Notes under the pieces: generated by a model
Told to the model about the DNA's origin: nothing
What the model saw: the letters and a program-made list of their open reading frames with translations, nothing else
Database searches by the model: none
Assembly (NCBI GenBank): GCA_019186965.1
Contig: JABARV010000018.1
Location: 1 to 64,000 of the forward strand
Reading direction: 5' to 3'
DNA from: Turneriella sp.
Lineage (GTDB): Bacteria > Spirochaetota > Leptospiria > Turneriellales > Turneriellaceae
Length of the DNA: 64,000 nt
Shown: positions 18,214 to 26,080 of the stretch, in pieces
Numbering within the stretch: the first letter of the stretch is position 1
Layout of the letters: each line of letters starts with the position of its first letter
Position numbers and translations under genes: made by a program

Positions 18214-19622
18214 TTAACCCTCCGCATAACTTGGCTACCTTTTGCACGTAACGGGAGGAGAGTTTCACGCAACAGACGGCGTGTTTCGTCAAAAGTTAAT
18301 TGTTCGTTTGGGCTCTGCCGTAAAAATTTACGCATCGGTTCGCGAAGAAGTATCGCGCTATCGATAACTGGATCTGCGCCCCGTGCATAAGCCCCCAAGT
18401 TAATCGTCTCTTCGTTTTCTTTATACGCCGTATAAATTTCACGAAAATCCTGCGCTGCCTTTAGGTGGTCTTTGTCGATAACCTGCACCATTGTACGGCT
18501 AATCGAATCGGCGACATCAATTGCAGGGTAATGGTTTTGGCTATTAAGCCTACGCGAAAGGGTTATATGTCCGTCTAAAACCCCGCGTGCAGTATCTGCA
18601 ATGGGTTCGTTCATATCGTCACCTTCGACAAGAACTGTATAAACTCCGGTAATTGTGCCTTTAGGCGTGGTTCCTGCGCGTTCCATAAGATTAGGAATCA
18701 TAGAAAAAACAGAAGGCGGATATCCTCTTGTCGCCGCTGGCTCTCCGCGTGAAAGTCCAATTTCTCGTTGTGCGTGCGCCAAACGCGTTACGGAGTCCAT
18801 CATCAAAAGAACATTTTTTCCTAAATCGCGAAAATACTCAGCGATTGTAGTTGCAAGGTAGCCCGCACGCACGCGGTTCATGGGAGATTCTGATGCAAGC
18901 GAAGTTACAACAACAGACTTCTTGCGCCCACTTTCTCCCAATTGTTCTTGGATAAATTCATTTACTTCGCGGCCACGCTCCCCAATGAGCGCAATCACGT
19001 TTACATCGGCGGTCGAATACTTGGCAATCATCCCCAAAAGCGTCGACTTACCCACGCCAGAACCTGCAAAAATTCCGATACGTTGTCCCAAACCAATTGT
19101 TAAAAGAGCGTCGATTGCTTTAACCCCTGTCACAAGCGGCGTACGGATCAATGGTCTCGAAAGGGGATCGGGAACTTCGGCGTATAGGCTATGGGGAACC
19201 CCTTCCACAAGCATACCTCGGTTATCAATGGGGCGTCCCAAACCGTCGATAACGCGTCCCAATACAGCAGGGGTTAAAGAGACAGCAGGCATGTTTCCTG
19301 TCGAGACAACGCGGCTTCCTGGAGAAACCCCTACAATTTTTTCAAGCGGCGCAAGGATAACCGTACTGTCGCGAAAGCCGACAACTTCGGCAAGGACATA
19401 GCTTTCTATCTGGTCTTTCGCGTGCCGAGTAAAGCGTTCAAGCGTCGCGTTTACTTCGATATGGCATAGCTCTCCCAAACGTACTTCGGGGCCACGCGAG
19501 AGGATAACATTTCCTTGTATTTCCAAAACCGAACCTAACGAACGGATAGTTTCGGTCTTCTGGATTATGTCTCTATATTTATTAAGAAGGTTTACCTCTT
19601 TGCCGACGTTTCTTGCTATCAT
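18210..19622 (-). CDS. fliI: Flagellum-specific ATP synthase FliI
   Basis: FliI is the hexameric ATPase of the flagellar type III export apparatus. The 470-residue protein has Walker A AGSGVGKST, the IGERGREVNEF segment, Walker B VLLMMDSVTR, and the RGEPAATRGYPPSVFS stretch conserved in FliI/YscN enzymes. The length is normal. fliH ends two bases before the start, and the stop overlaps the fliJ start, so fliH-fliI-fliJ are closely coupled. Confidence 0.96.
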   Translation of the reverse strand: MIARNVGKEVNLLNKYRDIIQKTETIRSLGSVLEIQGNVILSRGPEVRLGELCHIEVNATLERFTRHAKDQIESYVLAEVVGFRDSTVILAPLEKIVGVSPGSRVVSTGNMPAVSLTPAVLGRVIDGLGRPIDNRGMLVEGVPHSLYAEVPDPLSRPLIRTPLVTGVKAIDALLTIGLGQRIGIFAGSGVGKSTLLGMIAKYSTADVNVIALIGERGREVNEFIQEQLGESGRKKSVVVTSLASESPMNRVRAGYLATTIAEYFRDLGKNVLLMMDSVTRLAHAQREIGLSRGEPAATRGYPPSVFSMIPNLMERAGTTPKGTITGVYTVLVEGDDMNEPIADTARGVLDGHITLSRRLNSQNHYPAIDVADSISRTMVQVIDKDHLKAAQDFREIYTAYKENEETINLGAYARGADPVIDSAILLREPMRKFLRQSPNEQLTFDETRRLLRETLLPLRAKGSQVMRRVN

Positions 19623-19624
19623 AA

Positions 19625-20548
19625 TTATAGTGGTTTTGCGTCGCGGATTGCCTGCTCAATCTCTTTAAGCTGCGTCGAGATACGTGCGTCGATTGCGCCA
19701 ACGTCGGTTTCGATAATGACCCCGCCACGGTCGACACGCGAGTCTTCGTAGATATTGACCTTGCGCAAAGATTCCATCATTTTGACGATTTCGTCTTTGT
19801 GCGCTGTGGTAAGTTCCAAGTCGGCGAAGTTGACGCGGATATCGATACGGTCGCGTTCTTTGATTCGCGCCAAACCTTCACGGATGTTATTAAGTACAAC
19901 TTCTTTACGTTCAATAATTTCGTCTTTGATAACTTTACGCGCAATCATAAGAATCATCTCGACCATAAGCTTTTCCGATTCCTTGATAATTTGTTCACGC
20001 ACATCAATGGCGTTACCCAAGATGGTCCCCAAACGGTCGATAAGGCGGCGCACCTCGCCCATACCTTCTTTATAACCCTGTTCGCGCCCTGCGTTGTAGC
20101 CTTTTTGGTACGCTTCGTGGTTAATATCTTGGACGCGTAGCTCGGCCTCTTTAACCATCCGCTCGACTTCGAGCTTGGCACGTTCAATAATTTGGTTTGA
20201 TTGTAGCCTTGCAGATTCTTCTTCTTTGCGTGCTTTCTCTTTTGCGTCTTGGATTAGGCGGAATGCCTCTGCCTTACCCTCTTCGCTAATACGCTGCGCG
20301 TCTTTTTCCGCTTCTTTCTGGCGAACTTTTATTTCTTGTTCTGTCTCGTCTCTATACCTTTGGAGCTCGGCCTCAATTTCTTCAATGGAAGGCCCAGTGT
20401 ATTGCTCGACAATGTTTCCCTCGGCGTCGAGCTCGAACTCTGCCAATTCGTCTAATTGCTGGAATTTTTTATACCTGTCGGGTAAATCTAAAACAATCGC
20501 CGAGTTTTGCTTTTGGATTTCGTTATTGTTAAATACCAGACGTGACAT
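19625..20548 (-). CDS. fliH: Flagellar assembly protein FliH
   Basis: FliH binds FliI and couples it to the C-ring. The 307-residue protein has a spirochaete-style N-terminus (MSRLVFNNNEIQKQN), a long coiled coil of about residues 60-170 very rich in E, K and Q with AYQKGYNAGREQGYKEG glycine-spaced repeats, and a V-type ATPase subunit E-like C-terminal domain (about 190-305). An 86-bp gap with a strong hairpin separates it from fliG upstream. Confidence 0.9.
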   Translation of the reverse strand: MSRLVFNNNEIQKQNSAIVLDLPDRYKKFQQLDELAEFELDAEGNIVEQYTGPSIEEIEAELQRYRDETEQEIKVRQKEAEKDAQRISEEGKAEAFRLIQDAKEKARKEEESARLQSNQIIERAKLEVERMVKEAELRVQDINHEAYQKGYNAGREQGYKEGMGEVRRLIDRLGTILGNAIDVREQIIKESEKLMVEMILMIARKVIKDEIIERKEVVLNNIREGLARIKERDRIDIRVNFADLELTTAHKDEIVKMMESLRKVNIYEDSRVDRGGVIIETDVGAIDARISTQLKEIEQAIRDAKPL

Positions 20549-20569
20549 AATTCAGTTTTTTTCTCTCGT

Positions 20570-20593
20570 AGAGGCGCAAATTTTTGCGCCTCT
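20570..20593. promoter_or_regulatory. Strong hairpin between fliG and fliH
   Basis: A perfect 11-bp stem (AGAGGCGCAAA pairing with TTTGCGCCTCT) with a two-base centre lies in the 86-bp gap between fliG and fliH. On the coding strand it is followed by ACGAGAG and a run of A, not T, so it is not a typical terminator. It could be a processing or stability element that sets different levels of FliG and FliH, or a partial attenuator. Confidence 0.6.
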
Positions 20594-20634
20594 ATGTATG
20601 ATAAATATCGACCACCGTGTAGCCATTCTCAATC

Positions 20635-21651
20635 CTATTGGACTAATTCGTCCTCTCCTGCACGCGCAACCACAATCTCGCCATCTTCTTCGAGCTTACG
20701 GATAATATTGACGATTTTTTGCTGCGCTTCTTCCACGTCTTTTAAGCGGATTGGTCCCATAAATTCCATATCTTCTCGCAAAAGCGCCGATGCACGTTTC
20801 GACATGTTGCGAAAAATTTTCTCCTGCACCTCTGTATCGACGGCCTTCAATGCTTTTGCCAAATCTTGGTTGTCGAGTTCGCGTAAAACTTTTTGTATCG
20901 CTTTGTCGTCCAAAAGAACAATGTCTTCGAACACGAACATTTTCTTTTTGATTTCTTCTGCAAGCTCTGGATCTTCTTCTTCAAGAGCTTCGATAATTGA
21001 TTTTTCTGTCGAACGGTCGACGTTGTTTAAGACCTCGACCACAACGTCGACGCCACCAGCCATGGTATAGTCTTCGTTCGAAATTGTCGAAAGCTTACGC
21101 TCCAACACCCGTTCTACCTCACGCAACACCTCGGGTGACGTACGATCCATTTTAGCGATGCGCCGCGTCACATCTGCCTGAATTTCGTGCGGCAATTCCC
21201 GCATAATGAGCGCGGCCTTTGGCGCATCCAAGTACGAAAGGATGAGTGCAATTGTTTGCGGATGTTCGTTTTGTATAAAGTTTAAAAGTTGCGAAGGGTC
21301 TTGCCTACGTACAAAGTCAAAAGGGCGAACCTGTAAAGACGATGTTAAACGGTTAACAATGTCGGTTGCCCTTTGGCTACCCAACGCCTTTTCGAGAATG
21401 GAACGCGCTTGTTCAATACCGCCGCGCGAAATAAATTCCTGAGCCATCATAAGCTCTTGGAACTCTTGCAATACTTTTTCTTTATCTTCTGGACGGATTT
21501 TATCCAGACGCGCAATCTCGTAGGTTATCGTATCTACATCCGCCTCGGAAAGGCGTTTCATAATATCGGCGGCAACCTCAGGACCAACCGTTAAGAGGAA
21601 AATCGCGGCTTTTTGTTTGCCGCTAAATTCCGATTTAGCGCCTGTACTCAC
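20635..21651 (-). CDS. fliG: Flagellar motor switch protein FliG
   Basis: FliG sits on the MS-ring, contacts the stator and transmits torque. The 338-residue product has the N-terminal FliF-binding domain (KQKAAIFLLTVGPEVAADIMK), the EHPQ motif in the middle domain (NFIQNEHPQTIALIL) and the C-terminal torque helix region with charged residues (LLDDKAIQKVLRELDNQDLAKALK). The start is GTG, fixed by a perfect AGGAGG site six bases upstream. The C-terminus is about 10 residues longer than typical FliG. Confidence 0.96.
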   Translation of the reverse strand: MSTGAKSEFSGKQKAAIFLLTVGPEVAADIMKRLSEADVDTITYEIARLDKIRPEDKEKVLQEFQELMMAQEFISRGGIEQARSILEKALGSQRATDIVNRLTSSLQVRPFDFVRRQDPSQLLNFIQNEHPQTIALILSYLDAPKAALIMRELPHEIQADVTRRIAKMDRTSPEVLREVERVLERKLSTISNEDYTMAGGVDVVVEVLNNVDRSTEKSIIEALEEEDPELAEEIKKKMFVFEDIVLLDDKAIQKVLRELDNQDLAKALKAVDTEVQEKIFRNMSKRASALLREDMEFMGPIRLKDVEEAQQKIVNIIRKLEEDGEIVVARAGEDELVQ

Positions 21652-21702
21652 GTATCGCCTCCTATTTTTGTAACTCCAACGGTGTTAACGCGTTTTGCCA
21701 TG

Positions 21703-23400
21703 TCAATCCTCTGCGAGCCAAGTTTTTAAGAGTTGGACTACATCTTCTGGACGTTCTTTTGCCAAGTTAATTGCATTTTCAATCATCGCACGCCGAGCCT
21801 GTTCTTCAATCGAAAGCTCTACTTCAACCCCTTCTTCTTCGATTGCCCTAAGCGCTGCATCGCGCATCATCGCTTGGCGTGCCGCCAACTCTTCTTCGCG
21901 TAAGCGGCGGCGGCGCTCAATTTCACGTTTGATGAAAATGTACGCAACGTACGCGATTGCAAGGGCGATAAGGGTAATTAAAATTCCAACGAGAAGTTTA
22001 CGCCGCGCAATTTGGGCACGTAGCTCTTCGTCTTCTGCTTCAAATTGTTTGCTGCGGTCGATTTGCAAATGCTTGACTGAAATTTGGTCTCCGCGACCAA
22101 TATCAAAACCTATCGATTTTTTAAGTACGTCTGTAACTTTTAGTAGCTCCTCATCGGTAACGCCCAAATATTTACGCTCATACCCCGATTGGTCTGGCTT
22201 AACACCCAAACGCTCCCATTTACCGTCTAAAAGGACAGCGAGGTTAACGCGCTCAAGCTCCCAAGGTTGCTTTTTAATTTTGCGGTGCGTTTCGTTAAAT
22301 TTATTATTCTTGATCGTTTCTTTTTTAACATATTTTGCTTTTTGGTAATCGCGGTCTTTATACCCTGGCGGAATATTGGGTTCTGTTCCCGCAGGACCTT
22401 CGGGAGTAAAACCGTTACCGTCAAATTCTTCGGTTGTTGTTTTGGAAGATACCTCTAAAGAATCTTTCACTTCGCGTTCTGAATATGGAGTGCGTGGATC
22501 GTCAGGCGTCATGACAACTGGCTCGACTTCGTTTCTTTCGAGCTCTTCTTTATCCCACCTAAGTTTTGCCTCCAAGCGTACAACGTCGTAACGGTCGCCA
22601 TAGACACCTTCGCCGTAAAATTTCGTAAGCGATTTGCGGATATCTGACAAGAGGCGCACACGCTGGCTTTCTTGGATGCGGAGCTTAGCTTCCACGTCTT
22701 TTATTTCCGCTTTTTGCTTATCAATTTCATTGTCAAAATCGTTGATGACATCGCCGTCGGGGCCTGCGATAGTTACGTTTTCTTTTTTAAGTCCCGGCAC
22801 AGAACGCGCAACGAGCGTTTCAATACCTTTAATTTCTTTTGTTGAAAGCTTTTCAACACCTGGTTTATATTCAAGGAGGATTGCTGCCGTTACGGGTTCT
22901 GTTTTTTCTTGGAACAATTCCTCTGCTGGAAACGCTAAGTTAACCTGCGCACGCTCAACTCCTTTAACTTGGCGGAGCGTATTTGCCAGCGCACCCGAAA
23001 GTGCACGCTGCTTTTTGATATCTTTCTCGAATTGCGTCTCTGACCATTTGTCGATATCAAAAAGTTCCCAACCGTGCACCCCTTGCGGAATTAAATTTTC
23101 CTGTGCAAGGGCGACCATCGCCGCGTTTCTTTTATCGGGTGAAATGAAAATTGTATCTGTGCCAGACGTGGTATAGTGGAATCCCATTTCGCCAAGCTTG
23201 TTGGTAACTGCCGCAAAATCTTTAGTTTCCATGTTTTTGAAGAGAACAACATTCGATTTTTCTGAAGAGACGCTCCCTATAATTACAAGCGCGATGACGA
23301 CAACGGCTGCGGCAGAACCCAGAATAATTTTTTTTGTGGCGTCTAATTTGCTTGTAAGTTCTTTTAAACGGTCCAGTAAATTTTTCAGAAACGGCGGCAT
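21703..23400 (-). CDS. fliF: Flagellar MS-ring protein FliF
   Basis: FliF forms the membrane ring that starts basal-body assembly. The 565-residue protein has two membrane segments (about residues 25-45 and 470-490), the YscJ-like ring domains between (GWELFDIDKWSETQFEK; VERAQVNLAFP), a variable charged periplasmic region at about 290-380, and the C-terminal FliG-binding tail (RPEDVVQLLKTWLAED). AGGAG precedes the ATG. The next gene upstream, fliE, is 145 bp away. Confidence 0.96.
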   Translation of the reverse strand: MPPFLKNLLDRLKELTSKLDATKKIILGSAAAVVVIALVIIGSVSSEKSNVVLFKNMETKDFAAVTNKLGEMGFHYTTSGTDTIFISPDKRNAAMVALAQENLIPQGVHGWELFDIDKWSETQFEKDIKKQRALSGALANTLRQVKGVERAQVNLAFPAEELFQEKTEPVTAAILLEYKPGVEKLSTKEIKGIETLVARSVPGLKKENVTIAGPDGDVINDFDNEIDKQKAEIKDVEAKLRIQESQRVRLLSDIRKSLTKFYGEGVYGDRYDVVRLEAKLRWDKEELERNEVEPVVMTPDDPRTPYSEREVKDSLEVSSKTTTEEFDGNGFTPEGPAGTEPNIPPGYKDRDYQKAKYVKKETIKNNKFNETHRKIKKQPWELERVNLAVLLDGKWERLGVKPDQSGYERKYLGVTDEELLKVTDVLKKSIGFDIGRGDQISVKHLQIDRSKQFEAEDEELRAQIARRKLLVGILITLIALAIAYVAYIFIKREIERRRRLREEELAARQAMMRDAALRAIEEEGVEVELSIEEQARRAMIENAINLAKERPEDVVQLLKTWLAED

Positions 23401-23423
23401 AGTGTACTCCTTTAGTCCTCTTT

Positions 23424-23435
23424 ATTATGTCACAT
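23424..23435. repeat. Isolated half of the 31-bp repeat unit
   Basis: The 12-base start of the repeat unit (ATTATGTCACAT) appears once in the 145-bp gap between fliE and fliF, in the same orientation as both arrays. The rest of the unit is missing and no gene is visible in this gap. It may be a solo binding site or chance. Confidence 0.4.
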
Positions 23436-23545
23436 CTTTTTTGAAAATGATAAACCTAATACTATTGAAAATTTGTGCCCCAACCCAAAAGTTCGTGCAC
23501 ACGCTTCTAAAACCTTTTTTGGTAGATTCGTCTTACCCATTTCCA

Positions 23546-23890
23546 TTACCTTAAATTGGAAAGCTCGCGGTATGTACGCACCGCAAGGTCTGCAATATTT
23601 TTTACAAGCGTCAGCGACATCCGCGCTTTTTCTGCTTGTATCATAAGTGTATGCGCTTCGACTCCTGTAGGGTCGGAAACAACTTTTTGCCCAAGCATTT
23701 CGGCGTTTACTTGCTGGTCGTTTACTTTTTCGAGCGCCATAACAAGAGCATCGGTAAAGTTTTTTGCGGCGTCTTCTCCCATAACTTTTATCGCACGGCC
23801 ATTGTTGTGGAGTGGGCTTGTTGTTTTTAAAGCAACGTAGTCTCCTTTGGCGTTATTTTGGTTGAAAAAATTTTCTGTAATGGGCAACAT
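23546..23890 (-). CDS. fliE: Flagellar hook-basal body adaptor FliE
   Basis: FliE joins the MS-ring to the proximal rod. The 114-residue product carries the conserved C-terminal motif VHTLMIQAEKARMSLTLVKNIADLAVRTYREL-type helix, with GVEAHTLMIQ and TYRELSNLR recognisable here. The length is normal. It lies 17 bases after flgC in the operon. Confidence 0.93.
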   Translation of the reverse strand: MLPITENFFNQNNAKGDYVALKTTSPLHNNGRAIKVMGEDAAKNFTDALVMALEKVNDQQVNAEMLGQKVVSDPTGVEAHTLMIQAEKARMSLTLVKNIADLAVRTYRELSNLR

Positions 23891-23907
23891 ACTTTACCTC
23901 GTTATTT

Positions 23908-24366
23908 CTACGCTCTTCCTATTTGCATTGCGGCTTGGAACATTGACTTAGCTCCTTGGATTACTTGCGAGTTGGCTTCGTAGCTTCTACTTGCGGAAAT
24001 CATATCGACCATCTCGGAGACAATATCGACATTAGGATACTCGACATACCCCTTTTTAGGGCCAACCTTGATTGCGTCTGGATGCGAAGGGTCGTATACC
24101 ATGCGCATGGGAGACGTTTCGTCGCGCTCTATTTTAAGGACGCGCACTCCTTCGCCATCCCCCGCACGCAAACCAAAGGGATACACAGGGGATTTCCAGC
24201 GGGTGCGCGTGTTAACAGGCTGGAGGACAACGCGGCGGCGGTGGTATGCGCCATCCCCTTCATTTGTGCGCGTTGTTGTTGCGTTTGCAATATTGTTTGA
24301 GATGACATCCATCTTGAGGCGTTGCGCCGTAAGCCCTGTCGATGCAATATTTATAGATTCAAACAT
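23908..24366 (-). CDS. flgC: Flagellar basal-body rod protein FlgC
   Basis: FlgC is a proximal rod subunit. The N-terminal rod signature STGLTAQRLKMDVISNNIANA and the C-terminal helix VDIVSEMVDMISASRSYEAN are both clear. The 152-residue length is normal. The start codon overlaps the flgB stop by one base (TAATG), indicating coupled translation. Confidence 0.96.
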   Translation of the reverse strand: MFESINIASTGLTAQRLKMDVISNNIANATTTRTNEGDGAYHRRRVVLQPVNTRTRWKSPVYPFGLRAGDGEGVRVLKIERDETSPMRMVYDPSHPDAIKVGPKKGYVEYPNVDIVSEMVDMISASRSYEANSQVIQGAKSMFQAAMQIGRA

Positions 24367-24800
24367 TATGCTACCCTATTTACAATACCAATTGTACGGA
24401 AGTTATGGCTTAGGAGGTTCGTAAGGGCTTGGTATGTCATCATATTTTTAGTTTGTTCGGCGACTTCGTGTTCGGGATCGACATTGTTGCCATCGTTACG
24501 CATTGTGCTTAAGTAATCGATTTGTGGCCGCGCCTTAACATCGTGTATGTCGCGGGTACGGTAAAAAGGGATGTGCCTTTCGTCGTCAAGGCGTGCAGGG
24601 ATTGCGTTTTCTGCCACGTCTTTTTCGGTTTCGATGACGCGCCTAAGTTCTGCCTCAAAAGTTACTTCGCTACGCTTAAAATGCGGAGTATCTGCGTTGG
24701 CTAAATTATCTGCAAATACTTTATGTCTCATCTGTGCAACGTCTAGACCCTTCTCGAGAAGGTATGTAGTGCGCCCCCATAATCCTGTTTCAGTAATCAT
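24366..24800 (-). CDS. flgB: Flagellar basal-body rod protein FlgB
   Basis: FlgB is the first proximal rod subunit. The 144-residue product shows RHKVFADNLANADTPHFKRSEVTFE near the N-terminus and a C-terminal MTYQALTNLLSHNFRTI helix. It is preceded by a GTGAGG ribosome site. In most spirochaetes flgB opens the operon; here a PIN-domain gene ends only 12 bases upstream, so transcription may enter from the toxin-antitoxin pair. Confidence 0.95.
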   Translation of the reverse strand: MITETGLWGRTTYLLEKGLDVAQMRHKVFADNLANADTPHFKRSEVTFEAELRRVIETEKDVAENAIPARLDDERHIPFYRTRDIHDVKARPQIDYLSTMRNDGNNVDPEHEVAEQTKNMMTYQALTNLLSHNFRTIGIVNRVA

Positions 24801-24812
24801 ATTGCCTCACGT

Positions 24813-25388
24813 TTATGGTATCGGCCATCTGCCTAAATCTCCCGAGGGATTTTCTGTGGAAGTTATCGATTCACCAGATGTACCTTTTGTGCGGGGTAAA
24901 TCTGACTGGGTTGTCGAGCCCCTACCTATAAAGCTTGCCGGAGTAAAGACAGCAACGTGCGCACCTGCGCGTTCGAGCATCGCGGGGTCCAAACTTACAA
25001 GAACCCCACCCGAAAGGCGTGCCGCTACGGTGTAAATTGCGTCCGAAACACGTAGAGTACTTTGGTCTGCAAGCTCGCACGCTGCACGCGTAAGGGCACT
25101 ATCGGCATCGAGCCAACGCACATTTTCGGCAATCGCCCATTGGCGTGCAAGCGTCGCGTAAACAGATTTCACGTTTAAAAGAGCGCGCAAAGCAACGATA
25201 AGCTCTAAAAGGAAAAGCCGAGGCAGAAAAAGTTCGTACCCCTCTGCAAGGACATGCCGCAAAAATTGCCTTGCTTCGTTTGCCCCTTCGGTTTTTTCTA
25301 GCGCCGCAAGATAAACACTTGCATCAATGGTAAGGCGGCGCACCTGCGCAGCAGCGGGATAACTATACTCGGACGGGTTTTCAGCCAT
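24813..25388 (-). CDS. vapC: PIN-domain protein, VapC-like toxin
   Basis: A PIN-fold ribonuclease candidate. The four acidic residues are present: D22 (TIDASVYLA), E62 (LLELIVAL), D116 (RVSDAIYT) and D134 (VSLDPAML). VapC toxins cut RNA and are held in check by a cognate antitoxin. The 191-residue length exceeds usual VapC (~130) because of an extra N-terminal ~18 residues and a Ser/Thr-rich tail from about 150. The gene overlaps vapB by eight bases and ends 12 bases before flgB. Its base composition looks richer in G+C than the flagellar genes. Confidence 0.75.
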   Translation of the reverse strand: MAENPSEYSYPAAAQVRRLTIDASVYLAALEKTEGANEARQFLRHVLAEGYELFLPRLFLLELIVALRALLNVKSVYATLARQWAIAENVRWLDADSALTRAACELADQSTLRVSDAIYTVAARLSGGVLVSLDPAMLERAGAHVAVFTPASFIGRGSTTQSDLPRTKGTSGESITSTENPSGDLGRWPIP

Positions 25389-25677
25389 TTGTCTCCTTGC
25401 CTTCTATAGGAGCACCCCAATGCGTAGAAGCACGGTGGTCTAAAAGATTTTCTAGAAGACTATTCGAGCCGCCTTTTACCTGCCCGCTCAGTTCACTGAG
25501 TGACTCCATAAATTCGTCGATACGGACGCTACCCGCCTGGCTAAGAGCGCTATCGGCACGGTTGAGTTCCCGCGTGAGGCCAGCAACAACCATATCGCGA
25601 AACTTTACGCCTCTGAGCGCTGCTTCGGCCTTCGCTTTACGGTAAATATCCACCGGAAGATCTATGGTGGTTCGCAT
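25381..25677 (-). CDS. vapB: Ribbon-helix-helix antitoxin, VapB-like
   Basis: The N-terminal ~40 residues (MRTTIDLPVDIYRKAKAEAA...) have the ribbon-helix-helix DNA-binding pattern of antitoxins, and the C-terminal half, which is Ser/Gly rich with a hydrophobic SLLENLLDH stretch, would bind the toxin. It is the first gene of the unit. Upstream is an AT-rich TTTACA...TAAATA promoter-like pair at about 25680-25710. VapB proteins usually repress their own promoter. Pairing with 24813-25388 is supported by the eight-base overlap. Confidence 0.75.
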   Translation of the reverse strand: MRTTIDLPVDIYRKAKAEAALRGVKFRDMVVAGLTRELNRADSALSQAGSVRIDEFMESLSELSGQVKGGSNSLLENLLDHRASTHWGAPIEGKETNG

Positions 25678-25836
25678 AAAAGCATATTTATGATATCGTG
25701 AGTATATGTAAAGATTTTTTTATGTTTTTAGGAAAAACTGAAAAGCTGTGTTACTTGGACATCTGCTGACTTGAGGACGAACTTCAGCGCGGTGCGCCTT
25801 TTCCTCTGTCTGTATTCGGCATTCTGCTCTGCGCGC

Positions 25837-25866
25837 TTCATAGCTCTGTTTTTCCATAGCTATGAA
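25837..25866. repeat. Hairpin containing a dispersed 22-bp sequence
   Basis: A 9-bp stem (TTCATAGCT/AGCTATGAA) encloses CTGTTTTTCC. The 22 bases at 25843-25864 recur exactly on the opposite strand at 52070-52091, and 17 of them recur near 41624-41640. The surrounding 403-bp gap (25678-26080) otherwise holds the second 31-bp repeat array and no visible gene. Confidence 0.55.
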
Positions 25867-25910
25867 GAAAAAACCGCGCCTAACTTTTCCCAACGGGTCC
25901 AGAATTTTAG

Positions 25911-26022
25911 ATTATGTCACATTACGGGATAACTACCTCATATTATGTCACATGAGGGGATAACTACCTCTTATTATGTCACATTAAGGAATAACTACCT
26001 CATGTTATGTCACATGAGGGGA
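25911..26022. repeat. 31-bp tandem repeat array, copy B (four units)
   Basis: Units begin at 25911, 25942, 25973 and 26004 with an exact 31-base period and the same consensus start (ATTATGTCACAT) and ACTACCTCAT ending as the array at 16664. Units 2 and 4 carry TGA in place of TTA after CACA. Orientation is the same as array A, 9.2 kb away. The array lies between the vapBC-flagellar operon promoter region and the end of the truncated barrel gene. Confidence 0.93.
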
Positions 26023-26080
26023 GCAAGGATGACCGAGTAGCACCTTCAGGTTTTAGCACTAAAAGTGCTTCATGGCCCTA

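Noticed and set aside
16664-26022. The two 31-bp arrays as ends of one composite transposon
   Set aside because: Both arrays have the same orientation, while transposon ends should be inverted, and no transposase lies between them.
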